Source of the DNA: Hydrogenophilales bacterium
Lineage (GTDB): Bacteria; Pseudomonadota; Gammaproteobacteria; Burkholderiales; Thiobacillaceae
DNA: 64,000 nt
Reading direction: 5' to 3'
Assembly (NCBI GenBank): GCA_016703155.1
Contig: JADJCP010000001.1
Span: 992,001-1,056,000, forward strand
Shown: piece after piece, positions 8,943 through 20,617 of the stretch
Numbering within the stretch: the first letter of the stretch is position 1
Layout of the letters: every line of letters starts with the position of its first letter
The notes under the pieces: model-generated
The model's input: the letters and a program-made list of their open reading frames with translations, nothing else
Database searches by the model: none
What the model was told of the DNA's origin: nothing
Translations under genes and position numbers: made by a program

Positions 8943-10732
8943 TCAGACCGGCAGCAGACGCCGGTTTGCCGCGCCCGGCAAGGCCTTCAGGGCATAGCCG
9001 GCGACGTTCTGATACTGGCGTGCCTTGACCGTATCGACGAAGTACCAGTCGGCACGCGCCTCGTCATGGCTGAGCGTCACCAGCATCCAGCCGCGCAGCG
9101 AGGTGTTGGCATATTTCAGCGTCGGTATCAGTTGCATGGCCCCCAAGGTCAGGGCCACCGGATTTTCATTCGGCAACGCCTCCTCCAGGCCAGGCGAGGA
9201 TACGCTGGAACCGGCGAATTCGACGCCAGCCTGGCTACCGCTCAGATCCTTGAGATCGTTGGCCCAGGCATTGTGCGTATCCCCGGACAGGACGACCAGA
9301 TTCTTGTCGAGCGCCTTGGTCATCCCCAGCACGGTTTCGCGAGCCACGGCATAGCCATCCCACGCATCCAGATTGTAGGGAATGCTTGGTGCCTGGATGA
9401 TCGCCTGCTTGAGCGGATCGTTGACGATAGCGAGCTGCTCGGCGGTCATGCCGGCGGCGAGCAGCGCGGCGGTGTGACCGGCGTGCCGGTGGCGGCGAGT
9501 TGCGCGACGATGGCCTGATACGTACCGAAGGCCGTGGCGATGACGCCATATTGACTGAAGCTGACCGTCGGATTCTGAGGGGTCGGCGTCAGCACCGGGC
9601 TGGGCAGATACATGCGGCCCATCAGTACCTGTTGCCCCAGCACCTGCCATTTGGCGCTCGATTCCGTCAGTCCGGCCTGCAGCCATTGGACCTGCGGCAC
9701 GCCCAGTAACTGCCGGTTCGGGTTTGCCATGTCCGCGGCGAACCGCGCCGCGTCGAAAGCGCCGGTGGCCGGATTCAGGTAGTCGGCATAGTCCAGCGGC
9801 TGGTCGCGGCCGACGTGGCGGGTGTCCAGCATATGCAAGCGCAGCAGGTCGCCAAAGTCGAAGGCCCGGTAGGTCTCCAGCAGATTGTCCGGGTCGGGCG
9901 AACGGATCGGCAACCATTCCAGATACGCCTGGAGCGCCGCCGCGCGGCGCAGCGCATAGTCACCCTCGGTCGCCGGGTCGTGATTCTCGGCGCCGCCCAA
10001 ATAGGCATCGTTGGCGATCTCGTGATCGTCCCAGACGCAGATGAAAGGCATCCGGGCATGAATCGCCTGGAGATCGGGATCTGACCGGTATTGCGCGTAG
10101 CGCGCGCGGTAATCGGCGAGGCTGATCAATTCGTGCGCCGGCGCGGAAAGCCGGCCCAGGGCGGCAGCATCCGCGGAGGCATATTGATCGGGGCCGTATT
10201 CGTAGATGTAGTCGCCCAAGTGCAGCGCGGCATGGATGTCGTCGCGCTTCGCCGCCTCGGCGTAGACATGAAAATAGCCGGCCGGGTAGTTGGCACAGGA
10301 AAAAACGGCAAGTTTCACCTGGGCGACATGGCCCTCGGGCAGGGTCCGGGTGCGCCCCACCGGGGACGAGGTTTCATCATGGCGAAAGCGGTAGTAATAG
10401 GTTTCGTCGGAACGGAGGCCCGAGGCATCGACCTTGACCGTAAAATCGCGCGCCGGGCCGGTGGTAAATTCGCCGCCAGCGACGATATGCTTGAAGGCGG
10501 CGTCCGTGGCGATCTCCCAGTCCAGCGTCACATCTTTCTCGTCCGAAGCGCTGACGCGAGTCCAGAGCATGACCCGATCGACCAGCGGATCGCCACTGGC
10601 CACGCCATGCAGAAACTTGACGGTGAGGTCGTCGTCGCTACAACCGATGAGACCGGCGCTGCTACCCGCAGCAGCGATGCCGAGGCCGATCTGGCGGACA
10701 AATTGACGGCGGGAGGGATTATGTTGGGTCAT
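8943..10732 (-). pseudogene. phoD: PhoD-type alkaline phosphatase/phosphodiesterase, frame-disrupted
   Basis: Exported metallophosphoesterase of the PhoD family, releasing phosphate from phosphomonoesters and diesters. It starts with a twin-arginine signal (SRRQFVRQIGLGIAAAG) followed by GLIGC, so a Tat-exported lipoprotein is possible. Family motifs are FLHGVASGDP, the metal site ALHLGDYIYEYG, VWDDHEIANDAY and, in the second frame, VVLSGDTHNAW. The N-terminal frame ends early after GTPVT, but the missing C-terminal 175 or so residues (AALLAAGMTAEQL to the end) continue in another frame; one base lost near 9470-9478 explains it. Joined, length is normal. Start taken at ATG 10732, just before the RR motif. 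It stands alone after nuoN with a strong Pho box. Either a recent mutation or a sequencing error. Confidence 0.82.
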
Positions 10733-10777
10733 GGAGCGCTCTCGATGGAACGAAAGGAACAAGTCTAACCCCGCCCG

Positions 10778-10795
10778 GTGTCAGGCAGATGACGG
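10778..10795 (-). promoter_or_regulatory. Candidate Pho box for phoD
   Basis: Read on the minus strand the site is CCGTCAT-CTGC-CTGACAC, matching 12 of 14 positions of the PhoB direct repeat CTGTCAT-N4-CTGTCAT/C. Exactly ten bases downstream is TAGACT, a plausible -10 hexamer. It sits 46 bases before the phoD start and overlaps the last codon of nuoN. PhoB control is inferred from family knowledge. Confidence 0.7.
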
Positions 10796-10798
10796 CGG

Positions 10799-12244
10799 CT
10801 ACCAGTACGAGAACTGCACCGAAGCCGTGCACAGTGCCATCAGGGCTTGCGGCATCAGCCCCAGACCGAGGACCGCGAGGCCGTTGACCGACAGCAGGAT
10901 GCGCGCGTCCCCGGCCATGGCAATGGGGTGGGCATCGGCGTGCGGGGTGTCGAAGTACATCAGTTTGACGATGCGCAGGTAGTAATAGGCGCCGATCAGG
11001 GAGAACAGCACCGCGACCACGGCCAGGCCGAGCCAGCCGGCGCCGACCAGTGACTGGAGGACGGTGAATTTGGCGTAGAAGCCGACAAACGGCGGCAGGC
11101 CGGCCATGGATAGCATGAGCATGCCCATGATGGCGGCAAGCCAGGGATGCCGGGCATTCAGGCCTTTATAATCGTCCAGGTTCTCGGCCTCATAGCCGGC
11201 GCTGGACAGATAGATGACCATGCCGAAGGTACCCAGGCTCATCAGCACATAGGTGATGGCATAGAACATCGAAGCGCTGAACCCGGCCAGGGAGCCGCTC
11301 AGGATACCCAGGAGCAGGAAGCCCATGTGGGCGATGGTCGAGTAGGCCAGCATGCGTTTGATGTTGCTCTGCATGATGGCGGCGAGATTGCCGATGGCCA
11401 TGGACATGACCGCCATGACGGCGAGCATTTGTTGCCAGTCGCCATGAGCGGGTTGCAGGCCGTCGACCAGCAGGCGCATGGCGAAGGCGAAGGCAGCCAG
11501 CTTGGGGGCGGTGCCGATGAACAGGGTGACCGCCGTGGGCGCGCCGTGATAGATGTCCGGTACCCACATGTGAAACGGCGCGGCGCCCAATTTGAAGCCC
11601 AGGCCGGCGACCACGAAGACCAGACCGAAGACCATGACCATGTTGCTTTGCGTGCCCTCGTGAACGGCACGGGCGACCTTGGACAGTTCCAGGGAACCGG
11701 ACAGGCCGTAAAGCATCGACATGCCGTAGAGCAGCAGGCCGGAGGCCAGGGCGCCGAGGATAAAGTACTTCATCGCCGCCTCGGTGGCGCGCGCCGAGTC
11801 GCGTTGCAGCGCCACCATCGCGTAGAGCGACAAGGACAGCAGTTCGACGCCGAGATACAGGGTCAGGAAATGACTGGCGGAGATCATCACCATCATGCCC
11901 AGGACGGCGAACAGCACCAGGGCGAAGTACTCGCCACGCAACATCTCCCGGTCGGCCAGATACTGGCGCGAATAGATCATGGCGACGATGGCGGCCAGAT
12001 CGGCCATGAGCTTGAGCATGTCGCCCATGACATCGTCGACGAACATGCCGTTGAAGGTGTACACCGGGTCGAGCATGCCGGTGAACACGGTGATCGCCGC
12101 CGAGCCGAGCAGCGTACCCAGGGTGATCAGGTACGTCGCGGTCTTCGGCTTCAGGTAGGCCTCGACGAGCAGCAGCACGCAGGCCATCGAGAGGACGAAG
12201 ATCTCCGGCAGGGCGGGGAGGATATCGGGCATCTGGAAGGACAT
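10799..12244 (-). CDS. nuoN: NADH-quinone oxidoreductase subunit N
   Basis: Antiporter-like membrane subunit of complex I, 481 residues with about 14 hydrophobic helices, one of the proton-translocating subunits. Characteristic stretches are [33 protein letters not shown] and [14 protein letters not shown]. It is the last gene of the nuoA-N operon, 13 bases after nuoM, and normal in length. The phoD Pho box lies immediately after its stop, so phoD has its own promoter rather than depending on complex I transcription. Confidence 0.95.
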   Translation of the reverse strand: MSFQMPDILPALPEIFVLSMACVLLLVEAYLKPKTATYLITLGTLLGSAAITVFTGMLDPVYTFNGMFVDDVMGDMLKLMADLAAIVAMIYSRQYLADREMLRGEYFALVLFAVLGMMVMISASHFLTLYLGVELLSLSLYAMVALQRDSARATEAAMKYFILGALASGLLLYGMSMLYGLSGSLELSKVARAVHEGTQSNMVMVFGLVFVVAGLGFKLGAAPFHMWVPDIYHGAPTAVTLFIGTAPKLAAFAFAMRLLVDGLQPAHGDWQQMLAVMAVMSMAIGNLAAIMQSNIKRMLAYSTIAHMGFLLLGILSGSLAGFSASMFYAITYVLMSLGTFGMVIYLSSAGYEAENLDDYKGLNARHPWLAAIMGMLMLSMAGLPPFVGFYAKFTVLQSLVGAGWLGLAVVAVLFSLIGAYYYLRIVKLMYFDTPHADAHPIAMAGDARILLSVNGLAVLGLGLMPQALMALCTASVQFSYW

Positions 12245-12257
12245 GGCGTAGCCTGCT

Positions 12258-13733
12258 TTAAGGGATCAGTTTGCTGTGCGCCACATGGGCCAGCAGGTTT
12301 TCCACGGAGGTATGCATCACCTCGGTGACGGGCAACGGATAGACGCCCATGCCGAGCACCAGTACCGCCAGGAGCGACAGCACCAGGAACTCGCGCGCGT
12401 TGATGTCGGTGAGTTCGGCGACATGTTCGTTGGCGATCTTGCCGAAGACCACGCGCTTATACATCCACAGGGTGTAGGCGGCGCCGAAGATCAGGGTCGT
12501 CGCGGCCAGCGCCGCATACCAGAAACTCACCTGGATGGTACCCAAAATAACCATGAACTCGCCGACGAAACCGCTGGTGGCGGGCAGGCCGGAGTTGGCC
12601 ATGGCGAAGAGCATGAAGAAGGCCGCGAACCTGGGCATGGTGTTGGCGACGCCGCCGTAGTCGGCTATCTGGCGCGAGTGGACGCGGTCGTACATGACAC
12701 CGACGCAGAGGAACATGGCACCCGAGATGAAGCCATGCGAGATCATCTGGATCAGGCCGCCTTCCATGCCCCACTGATTGAAGATGAAGAAGCCCAGGGT
12801 AACGAAGCCCATGTGGGCGATCGAGGAATAGGCGATCAGCTTCTTCATGTCGGCCTGCACCAGCGCGACCAGGCCGATGTAGACCACGGCGACCAGGGAC
12901 AGGAAGATCATGAAACCGGCCAGTTCATGGCTGGCGTCCGGGACGATGGGCAGGACAAAGCGCAGGAAACCGTAAGCGCCCACCTTCAGGGTAATCGCCG
13001 CCAGCACCACGGAACCGCCCGTGGGCGCCTCGACGTGCGCGTCCGGCAACCAGGTATGCACCGGCCACATCGGCACCTTGACGGCGAAGGCGAAGAAGAA
13101 AGCGACGAACAGCAGGGTCTGCGCGGTCATCGTCAGACCAATCTTGTGCCACGTGAGGATCTCGAAACTGCCGCCGCTGGCGAAGAACAGATAGATCATC
13201 GCCACCAGCATCAGCAACGAACCCAGCAGCGTGTACAAGAAGAACTTGATGGCCGCGTAGACCCGGTTCGGCCCGCCCCACATACCGACGATGAGGTACA
13301 GCGGAATCAGCATCGCCTCGAAGAAAACGTAGAAGAGCACACCGTCCAGTGCGGCAAAAACACCGTTGATGATGCCCGACTGGATGAGGAAGGCGGCCAT
13401 GTACTGGCCGACCTTGTTCTGGATCACCTGCCAACCGGCCAGGATGACGATCAGGGTGGTGAAACTGTTGAGCAGGATAAAGGGCATGGAGATGCCGTCC
13501 ACGCCCAGGTGATAGTTGACTTCCAGGGCGGGAATCCAGGCCGCCATCTCGGTGAACTGCATATCCGCCGTAGTCGCGTCGAAGCCGGTCCAGAGCGGGA
13601 TGGCCACCGCCAGGCCCAGGGCCGCGCCGAGCAGGGCCAGGGTGCGCTGGCCATCGGCGTTGCGATCGTCCCCGCCCGTAGCCAGGATGAGCAGCCCGAA
13701 AACAATGGGCACCCAGATGGTCAGGCTGATAAT
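12258..13733 (-). CDS. nuoM: NADH-quinone oxidoreductase subunit M
   Basis: Antiporter-like membrane subunit of complex I, about 490 residues. Motifs include [20 protein letters not shown] and [17 protein letters not shown]. The start is odd. A GTG at 13712 has no ribosome-binding site and would cut the first membrane helix, whereas an in-frame ATT at 13733 gives (M)[17 protein letters not shown], restores that helix and is preceded by GGAAGGA at ideal distance. I therefore place the start at the rare codon ATT; a lost or changed base in an original ATG is the alternative. Lies between nuoL and nuoN. Confidence 0.92.
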   Translation of the reverse strand: MISLTIWVPIVFGLLILATGGDDRNADGQRTLALLGAALGLAVAIPLWTGFDATTADMQFTEMAAWIPALEVNYHLGVDGISMPFILLNSFTTLIVILAGWQVIQNKVGQYMAAFLIQSGIINGVFAALDGVLFYVFFEAMLIPLYLIVGMWGGPNRVYAAIKFFLYTLLGSLLMLVAMIYLFFASGGSFEILTWHKIGLTMTAQTLLFVAFFFAFAVKVPMWPVHTWLPDAHVEAPTGGSVVLAAITLKVGAYGFLRFVLPIVPDASHELAGFMIFLSLVAVVYIGLVALVQADMKKLIAYSSIAHMGFVTLGFFIFNQWGMEGGLIQMISHGFISGAMFLCVGVMYDRVHSRQIADYGGVANTMPRFAAFFMLFAMANSGLPATSGFVGEFMVILGTIQVSFWYAALAATTLIFGAAYTLWMYKRVVFGKIANEHVAELTDINAREFLVLSLLAVLVLGMGVYPLPVTEVMHTSVENLLAHVAHSKLIP

Positions 13734-13774
13734 TCGATTCCTTCCAACATCATTTCCCTTTTCCGGTCAGCCGA

Positions 13775-15790
13775 TCAGACCTTGACGAACCAGGTCACCA
13801 TCAGCGCCACGCCAATGATCATGGCGAATGCATAGTGATAGACGTAACCCGACTGGACATGGCGCACCATGCCGGCAATCCTGCCGACCAGACGCGCCGT
13901 GCCGTTGACCAATATGCCATCGATGGCGGCGACATCGCCCCAGCGCCAGAGTCGACCGCCCAGGAAGCGCGCGCCGCCGGCGAAGAACCAGTCGTTGAAG
14001 TCGTCGAAGCCGTATTTCTTGTCCAGGATGGTGTAGAGGATGCCGGCCTTGGCGCGGATTTTTGCCGGTAGATCCTTGCGCACCATGGACAGGAAATACG
14101 CCGTACCCACCCCGGCGACGGCCAGCCACAAAGGCAAGGTGGTCAGGGAATGCATGGCCATGGCGCCCGCCCCATGGAACCCGGCCTTGAGTTCTTCCAT
14201 GGCCGGGTGCGCCACGGGGTCAACGAAGATCGCCGAGCCGAAGAAGTCGCCGTAGAGCATCGGCTGGATATAGGCCCAGCCGGCATAGATGGACGGGATC
14301 GCCAGCAGCGCCAGGGGCAGCCAGACCACCCAGGGGGACTCGTGCGGACAGCTATGACCGCCATGATGGTGACCATGGGCATCGGCGTCCTTGTCGTCCT
14401 CGTGGTCGTGCGTGTCGTGGGCGCACTTGAAACGTTCCTTGCCGTGGAACACCAGAAAGTACATGCGGAAGGAATAGAAGGCGGTGACGAACACACCCGC
14501 CGTCACGGCAAACGCGGCGAAACCGGAACCCCACAGATGCGAGGCATGTACCGCCTCGATGATCGAATCCTTGGAGAAGAAGCCGGACAGGCCGGGCGTG
14601 CCGATCAGCGCCAGGGAACCAATGAGCATCGTCAACCAGGTGATCGGCATGTACTTGCGCAGACCGCCCATGTTGCGGATGTCCTGGTCGTGGTGCATAC
14701 CCATGATGACCGAGCCGGCAGCCAGGAACAGCAGGGCCTTGAAGAAGGCGTGGGTCATCAGGTGGAAGATCGCCACCGAGTAGGCCGACGCGCCCAGGGC
14801 GACGGTCATGTAGCCCAATTGCGACAGCGTCGAATAGGCCACCACCCGCTTGATGTCGTTCTGGATCATGCCAAGGAAGCCCATGAACAGCGCGGTGATG
14901 GCGCCGATGACCATGACGAAGGACAGCGCCGTGTCGCTCAATTCGAATAGCGGCGACATGCGCGCCACCATGAAGATGCCGGCCGTCACCATGGTCGCGG
15001 CGTGGATCAGCGCCGAGATCGGCGTCGGGCCTTCCATCGAGTCCGGCAGCCAGACATGCAGCGGGAACTGGGCCGACTTGCCCATCGCACCGATGAACAG
15101 CAGAATGCAGATCACCGTCATCACTTCCCAGGGGTGGCCCTCGATCAGACTGACGGTCTGGCCGACCAGCATGGGCGCCTTCTGGAACACTTCGGCGTAA
15201 TCGAGCGTGCCGAAATAGGCCAGGACCAGGCCGATGCCCAGCAGAAAACCGCAGTCGCCGACCCGATTGACCAGGAAGGCCTTCAGATTGGCGTAGATCG
15301 CCGTGTCGCGGGTATACCAGAAGCCGATCAGCAGGTAGGACACGAGGCCCACGGCTTCCCAGCCGAAGAACAACTGAAGGAAGTTGTTGCTCATCACCAG
15401 CATCAGCATCGAAAAGGTGAACAGCGAGATGTAGCTGAAGAAACGCTGGTAGCCATCGTCCTCGGCCATGTAGCCGATGGTGTAGACGTGCACGCAAAGC
15501 GAGACGAAGGTCACCACCAGCATCATCACCGTGGTCAGCGGGTCGATCAGGAAGCCGATCTCCAGACTGACCGTGCCGCTGGTCAGCCAGGTGTAGAGCG
15601 GGCCGTTGAAAGTATGGCCTGCCTGGACATCCTGGAAGATGACCAGCGAGGCAATAAAGGCGATGGCAACACCGAGGATGGTGATGGTGTGGGCGCCGAC
15701 GCGGCCGATAGCCTTGCCGAACAGGCCGGCGATGATCGCGCCGGCCAGAGGGGCCATCGGTACGAGAAGATACAGCGATTTCATGTCCAT
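13775..15790 (-). CDS. nuoL: NADH-quinone oxidoreductase subunit L
   Basis: Largest antiporter-like subunit of complex I, 671 residues with the long lateral helix expected near the C-terminus. Typical stretches are GKSAQFPLHVWLPDSMEGPT and KRVVAYSTLSQLGYMTVALG. A His/Asp-rich loop (HDTHDHEDDKDADAHGHHHG) lies near residue 460-480 between membrane helices; such His-rich loops occur in some NuoL proteins but this one is unusually dense. Start ATG 15790 follows the nuoK stop by four bases; a second ATG two codons later is possible. Confidence 0.95.
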   Translation of the reverse strand: MDMKSLYLLVPMAPLAGAIIAGLFGKAIGRVGAHTITILGVAIAFIASLVIFQDVQAGHTFNGPLYTWLTSGTVSLEIGFLIDPLTTVMMLVVTFVSLCVHVYTIGYMAEDDGYQRFFSYISLFTFSMLMLVMSNNFLQLFFGWEAVGLVSYLLIGFWYTRDTAIYANLKAFLVNRVGDCGFLLGIGLVLAYFGTLDYAEVFQKAPMLVGQTVSLIEGHPWEVMTVICILLFIGAMGKSAQFPLHVWLPDSMEGPTPISALIHAATMVTAGIFMVARMSPLFELSDTALSFVMVIGAITALFMGFLGMIQNDIKRVVAYSTLSQLGYMTVALGASAYSVAIFHLMTHAFFKALLFLAAGSVIMGMHHDQDIRNMGGLRKYMPITWLTMLIGSLALIGTPGLSGFFSKDSIIEAVHASHLWGSGFAAFAVTAGVFVTAFYSFRMYFLVFHGKERFKCAHDTHDHEDDKDADAHGHHHGGHSCPHESPWVVWLPLALLAIPSIYAGWAYIQPMLYGDFFGSAIFVDPVAHPAMEELKAGFHGAGAMAMHSLTTLPLWLAVAGVGTAYFLSMVRKDLPAKIRAKAGILYTILDKKYGFDDFNDWFFAGGARFLGGRLWRWGDVAAIDGILVNGTARLVGRIAGMVRHVQSGYVYHYAFAMIIGVALMVTWFVKV

Positions 15791-15794
15791 GCCG

Positions 15795-16103
15795 TCAGCC
15801 CTTCAATTCATCCAGGTCTTCCACGTTGATGCTCTTCAGGTTGCGGAAGAGCAGCACCAGGATGGCCAGACCGATGGCGGATTCCGCCGCTGCCACGGTC
15901 AGGATGAAGAACACGAAGATCTGCCCGGCCGGGTCGTTGAGATAGTGCGCGAAGGCGATGAAGTTGGTATTCACCGCCAGGAGCATCAGTTCGATGGCCA
16001 TCAGCAGGACGATGACGTTCTTGCGGTTCAGGAAGATGCCCAGGACGCTGATGGCGAACAACACCGAACCCAGCAGCAGGAAATGATTCAGGCCGATGCT
16101 CAT
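15795..16103 (-). CDS. nuoK: NADH-quinone oxidoreductase subunit K
   Basis: Small three-helix membrane subunit of complex I, 102 residues, the normal length. Conserved acidic residues within membrane helices are visible ([13 protein letters not shown] and [13 protein letters not shown]), which contribute to the proton path. Its ATG overlaps the nuoJ stop (ATGA), so translation is probably coupled. Confidence 0.96.
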   Translation of the reverse strand: MSIGLNHFLLLGSVLFAISVLGIFLNRKNVIVLLMAIELMLLAVNTNFIAFAHYLNDPAGQIFVFFILTVAAAESAIGLAILVLLFRNLKSINVEDLDELKG

Positions 16104-16717
16104 TCGTCCTCCTCCGACTTGGCTTCGGGTTTCTGGGATTTCAGGTTGACCAGATAGACGCGGTCCGCGCGCTTCTGCTTCACCTGCCAGGCCGGGTCGA
16201 CGATCTTGCGATTCGGCCGGCGGCGCAGGGTCAGGGCGATGGCGGCGACCATGGCCACCAGCAGGATGACCGCGGCGAGTTCGAAGGCGTAGACGTAATC
16301 GGTATACAGCAACCGGCCCAGTTCCTTGGTATTGGAGAAATCGGCGGGCTTGGGTTCGGGCGCGGTCAGGCCGAAGTTTGTGCCGCCCAGAATCATGATC
16401 ATTTCGACGATCATCAGTCCCGCCACCAGACCGGCGAACGGCAGGTAGTCCCAGAAGCCGCGTCGCAGTTCTTCAAGGTTGATGTCGAGCATCATCACCA
16501 CGAACAGGAACAGCACCATGACGGCGCCGACGTAGACCAGCACCAGGGTGATGGCCAGAAACTCGGCCTCCAGCAGCAGCCAGATGCCTGCGGCGGTAAA
16601 GAAGGCCAGCACCAGCGCCATGGCCGCATGCACCGGATTCTTCGCGGTGATGACGCGCAGGGCCGAGAGCAACAATATCGCGGCCAGGAAGTAGAAGACG
16701 ACGCTTGCGAAATCCAT
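16100..16717 (-). CDS. nuoJ: NADH-quinone oxidoreductase subunit J
   Basis: Five-helix membrane subunit of complex I, 205 residues. The conserved third helix region [25 protein letters not shown] is recognisable in pieces ([15 protein letters not shown]), and the C-terminus is a charged Lys/Glu tail (EAKSEEDE). It follows nuoI after 23 bases and overlaps nuoK by four bases. Start at ATG 16717 fits the family, whose proteins begin with a hydrophobic helix. Confidence 0.95.
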   Translation of the reverse strand: MDFASVVFYFLAAILLLSALRVITAKNPVHAAMALVLAFFTAAGIWLLLEAEFLAITLVLVYVGAVMVLFLFVVMMLDINLEELRRGFWDYLPFAGLVAGLMIVEMIMILGGTNFGLTAPEPKPADFSNTKELGRLLYTDYVYAFELAAVILLVAMVAAIALTLRRRPNRKIVDPAWQVKQKRADRVYLVNLKSQKPEAKSEEDE

Positions 16718-16740
16718 CGAGTTATCCGTTATCCATTCCG

Positions 16741-17235
16741 TTAGCGATATTTGGCGTCCGCCGCCTTGTCCCTGGCGATCTGTTCTTCATGCTTGTCGCC
16801 CACGGCCAGGAGCATGTCCTTGGTGTAATACAGGTCGCCCTTCTTCTCGCCGTGATATTCAAAAATCCGCGTCTCGACGATGGCATCGACCGGGCAGGCC
16901 TCTTCGCAGAAACCGCAGAAGATGCACTTGGTCAGATCGATGTCGTAGCGCGTGGTACGCCGGGTACCATCGTCGCGCTGCTCCGATTCGATGGTGATCG
17001 CCAGGGCCGGACAGACCGCCTCGCACAGCTTGCAGGCGATACAGCGTTCCTCGCCGTTGGCGTAGCGGCGCTGCGCGTGCAGCCCGCGGAAACGCGGCGA
17101 TTGCGGTGTCTTTTCCTCCGGGTAGCGGATGGTGAACTTGCGCCCGAACAGGTAGCGACCGGTGACCGACATGCCTTTCCACAGCTCGGTGAGCAGGAAG
17201 GTATCGATGAAGTGCTTGATCCGATTGAACATCAT
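16741..17235 (-). CDS. nuoI: NADH-quinone oxidoreductase subunit I (2x[4Fe-4S])
   Basis: Ferredoxin-like subunit carrying clusters N6a and N6b that feed the quinone site of complex I. Both motifs are intact: [12 protein letters not shown] and [12 protein letters not shown]. Length is 164 residues. The start at ATG 17235 ([13 protein letters not shown]) is chosen because it lies five bases after the nuoH stop and matches the family; the open frame upstream only reads across the end of nuoH. Confidence 0.95.
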   Translation of the reverse strand: MMFNRIKHFIDTFLLTELWKGMSVTGRYLFGRKFTIRYPEEKTPQSPRFRGLHAQRRYANGEERCIACKLCEAVCPALAITIESEQRDDGTRRTTRYDIDLTKCIFCGFCEEACPVDAIVETRIFEYHGEKKGDLYYTKDMLLAVGDKHEEQIARDKAADAKYR

Positions 17236-17240
17236 GCGCC

Positions 17241-18283
17241 TCAGTGGAAGAGATACCCGAACGGGGTCTGCATGATCGCGGCCTCGATCAATAGCCAGAT
17301 CAGGGTGACCGGGATGAAGATCTTCCAACCCAGACGCATGATCTGGTCATAGCGATAGCGCGGGAAGGTGGCCCGGAACCAAAGGAACAGGAACAGCACG
17401 AAGCTCATCTTCGCCGCCAGCCAGAAGAAGCCGTCCGGCACCCCGGGATCGGCGACAGCCAGCCGCCCAGGAACATGATCGAGGTCAGCGCGGCGATCAG
17501 GATCATGTTGGCGTATTCCGCCAGGAAGAACAGTGCGAAGGCCATGCCCGAATATTCGATGTGGAAGCCGGCGACGATCTCCGACTCGCCCTCGGCGACG
17601 TCGAAGGGGGCGCGGTTGGTTTCGGCGACCCCGGCGATCAGGTAGACCAGGAACATCGGCAACAACGGCAGCCAGTACCACTGCCAGAAGCCACCCTGCT
17701 GCGCCTGGACGATGTCGACCAGATTCAGGCTCTGCGACGACATGAGCACGCCGACCAGGGCAAAACCCATGGCGATCTCGTAGGAGACGATCTGTGCCGC
17801 CGAGCGCAACGCACCCATCATGGCGTATTTCGAATTCGACGCCCAGCCGGCCAGGACAATGCCGTACACGCCCATCGAGGTGATGGCCATGACGAACAGC
17901 AGGCTGGCATCGACGTTGGCCAGCACCAGGGTGTCGGTGAAGGGCACCACGGCCCAGGCGGCCATGGCCGGGGCGATGGCCAGTACCGGCGCGAGCAGGA
18001 ACAGGAATTTGCTCGACCCGGAGGGGATGATAATCTCCTTGGTCATCAGCTTCACGGCGTCGGCGATGGGCTGGCCCAGGCCCCACAGGCTGAATCCGAA
18101 GAAACCGACCCGGCTCGGGCCCATGCGCACCTGCATCCAGCCGATGATCTTGCGCTCGGCGTAGGTCAGGTAGGCCACGGCGATCAGCAAGGGCAGGACG
18201 ATGACGACGATTTTCACCAGCGTCCAGACAGGCAACCAGGCCGGGCCAAGCAGTTCGGCGACGGGGGCGAGCAAGGCGTCCAT
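17241..18283 (-). pseudogene. nuoH: NADH-quinone oxidoreductase subunit H, frame-disrupted
   Basis: Membrane subunit of complex I at the quinone chamber. The first frame holds most of the protein ([24 protein letters not shown] region, then [27 protein letters not shown]) and runs to GGWLSPI. The remaining 60 or so residues ([17 protein letters not shown] onward, ending QTPFGYLFH) are in another frame. Adding one base to the run of four C at 17441-17444 (plus strand) joins them perfectly, which is the signature of a homopolymer length error. Complex I would not assemble without NuoH, so I expect the gene to be functional in the organism. ATG 18283 overlaps the nuoG stop (TGATG). Confidence 0.9.
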
Positions 18284-20616
18284 CACATCTTCTCCAATTG
18301 CACGGCGCCGTAGCGCGACCCGAGTTTAGAGGTCAGGGCATGCGCGCCGGCGATGCGCACGGCATCCTCGGCCAAGCGGTCGTCGCGGCCCAGTTTCATG
18401 ATCGACTCGCCCGCGTCCTGGCGGATTTTCACCGGCTTGCCCTCTTGCAGCCCAAGTTTGCGGATCAAGGCACCGTGCGCCCAGCAAACCTTGGCGTGCT
18501 CGCTGAGCGGGGTCGCCTGCAAGGCCGGGGCGCGCCGCACCAGGGAGTCGGCCTGATAGATCGGCGTCTCGCCGAGCCGCTCCAGGCCGGCACTCGATGC
18601 GGCGATACTCGGCTCCCCCTGGGGCGCGGTATTGTCGAGACGCGCACGCAGACCGGCTTCGTCGGCCGGCAGAGCCGCGGCACGCACGTCTTCGACACCC
18701 GTGTAATCAAAGTCAGACAGGCCAAGAAGATTGCCCAGAACACGCAGCACCTTCCACCCCGGACGTGCCTCGCCGAGCGGTTTGACGGCGGCCTTGAAGG
18801 TCTGCAAACGGCCTTCCATGTTGACATAGGCGCCCTCGGTCTCGGCGAACGCCGCGACCGGCAGAATGACGTGTGCGTAGTTGGGCGCGGCGCCCTTGAA
18901 CGCGGTCAGGGCGATCACCAGTTCGGCCGATTCCATGGCTTTGCGCAGGACCATGGGGTCGTAGCTGTCCAGATAGGGTTCGATGCCGAGCAGGACATAG
19001 GCCTTGCGCGGCTGAGCCACCATGGCCGCCGCGCCGAGGCCGGCGGCGCCCGGCGTACAGCCGACCACCGAGGCTCCGACGGCATTGGCGCTATCCACCA
19101 GGAAACCGAAGTGCGCGCCCGTCGCCAGGGCAATGGCCTGAGCCAGGCGATGCAGATCGGCCCGGGCCGGGTGCTGTCGGGCCATGCCTCCAAGCAGCAC
19201 GGCCTTGCGCTCGCCACTCGCCAGGCTGGCGGCGATGGCGCGGGCGGCGTCGGTCACGACGGCGCCGGACAGCGCAGCGGATACGCTACCGACATCCTTG
19301 CCGGCCTCTTGCAGCGCCTTGGCGATACCGGCCAACGCGGCAGCCAGGGCGGAGGGCTTGACGATGATTTTGTTGGCCACCCGGGTGAGCAGGTCGTCGT
19401 CCGCGGCATGCACCACATTAAGCTGGGCGCCGCGCTTCACGGCCTGGCGCAGACGCTGGGCGATCAGGGGTTGTTCCATGCGCACGGTGGCGCCAACCAG
19501 CAGAACCCGATCCAGGCTATCGAGGTCGGCGATGGCCATGCCCAGCCAGGGCGCGCCGACGTCCGGCGGGCAATCGGCCTGATCCAGACGATGGTCGATA
19601 TTCTCGCAGCCCAGACCACGCGCCAATTGCGCCATGAGCGCCAGTTCCTCGACGGTCTGGTGCGGCGAGGCGAGGAAACCGATGGCCTCGGCGCCATGGG
19701 TCTCGCGGATGACTTTCAGCGCGCCGGCGGCCTGGGCCAGCGCCTTCTGCCAGTCGACCTCGTGCCAGCGGTCGGCATCGCGCACCATGGGCCGGGTGGC
19801 GCGATCCTCGGCGCCGAGCGCCTGATACGCATAGCGGTCGCGGTCGGCCAGCCAGCATTCGTTGATGGCTTCGTTGTCCAGCGGCACGGCGCGGAACACG
19901 CGGTTGTCCTTGACGTGCAGCGCCATGTTGGCGCCCAGGCCGTCGTGCGGGCTGATGCCGCGGCGCCGCGACAATTCCCAGGAGCGCGCCGCGTAGCGGA
20001 ACGGTTTGGAGGTGAGCGCACCCACCGGGCAGAGTTCGATGACGTTGCCGGACAACTCGGAGCCGACCTGGCGTTCCAGGAAGGGCATGACTTCCATGTG
20101 CTCGCCGCGACCGGGCATGCCCAGTTCCATGATGCCGGCGACCTCCTGGCCGAAACGAACGCAGCGGCTGCAATGGATGCAGCGGGTCATGTCGGTGGCG
20201 ACCAGCGGGCCAAGGTCTTTTTCCTTCACCACGCGCTTGGCTTCCTGGTAGCGCGAGGCGCTACCGCCGTAGCCCACGGCGATATCCTGGAGCATGCACT
20301 CGCCACCCTGGTCGCAAATCGGACAGTCGAGCGGGTGGTTGATCAGCAGGAACTCCATGACGCCCTTCTGGGCGGTGATGGCCTTGCCGGACCGGGTACG
20401 CACCACCATGCCGTCGGCGGCCGGCGTCGCACAGGCGGGCAGCGGCTTGGGCGCCTTTTCCACCTCGACCAGGCACATGCGGCAATTGGCGGAGATGGAC
20501 AATTTCTCGTGGTAGCAGAAATGCGGGATGTAGATGCCCAGGTCGCGGGCGGCATCCATGACCGTCGCGCCGGCGGCGATTTCGACCTGCTTGTCGTCGA
20601 TGGTGATTACAGGCAT
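18283..20616 (-). CDS. nuoG: NADH-quinone oxidoreductase subunit G
   Basis: Peripheral-arm iron-sulfur subunit of complex I, 777 residues. The N-terminal ferredoxin-like region shows the [2Fe-2S] Cys set ([17 protein letters not shown], then ACATP), the HisCys3 motif ([14 protein letters not shown]) and the [4Fe-4S] motif ([16 protein letters not shown] with CPVGALT). The C-terminal two thirds is a molybdopterin-oxidoreductase-like fold without obvious cofactor residues, as usual. It follows nuoF after one base and overlaps nuoH. Confidence 0.96.
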   Translation of the reverse strand: MPVITIDDKQVEIAAGATVMDAARDLGIYIPHFCYHEKLSISANCRMCLVEVEKAPKPLPACATPAADGMVVRTRSGKAITAQKGVMEFLLINHPLDCPICDQGGECMLQDIAVGYGGSASRYQEAKRVVKEKDLGPLVATDMTRCIHCSRCVRFGQEVAGIMELGMPGRGEHMEVMPFLERQVGSELSGNVIELCPVGALTSKPFRYAARSWELSRRRGISPHDGLGANMALHVKDNRVFRAVPLDNEAINECWLADRDRYAYQALGAEDRATRPMVRDADRWHEVDWQKALAQAAGALKVIRETHGAEAIGFLASPHQTVEELALMAQLARGLGCENIDHRLDQADCPPDVGAPWLGMAIADLDSLDRVLLVGATVRMEQPLIAQRLRQAVKRGAQLNVVHAADDDLLTRVANKIIVKPSALAAALAGIAKALQEAGKDVGSVSAALSGAVVTDAARAIAASLASGERKAVLLGGMARQHPARADLHRLAQAIALATGAHFGFLVDSANAVGASVVGCTPGAAGLGAAAMVAQPRKAYVLLGIEPYLDSYDPMVLRKAMESAELVIALTAFKGAAPNYAHVILPVAAFAETEGAYVNMEGRLQTFKAAVKPLGEARPGWKVLRVLGNLLGLSDFDYTGVEDVRAAALPADEAGLRARLDNTAPQGEPSIAASSAGLERLGETPIYQADSLVRRAPALQATPLSEHAKVCWAHGALIRKLGLQEGKPVKIRQDAGESIMKLGRDDRLAEDAVRIAGAHALTSKLGSRYGAVQLEKM

Positions 20617-20617
20617 C

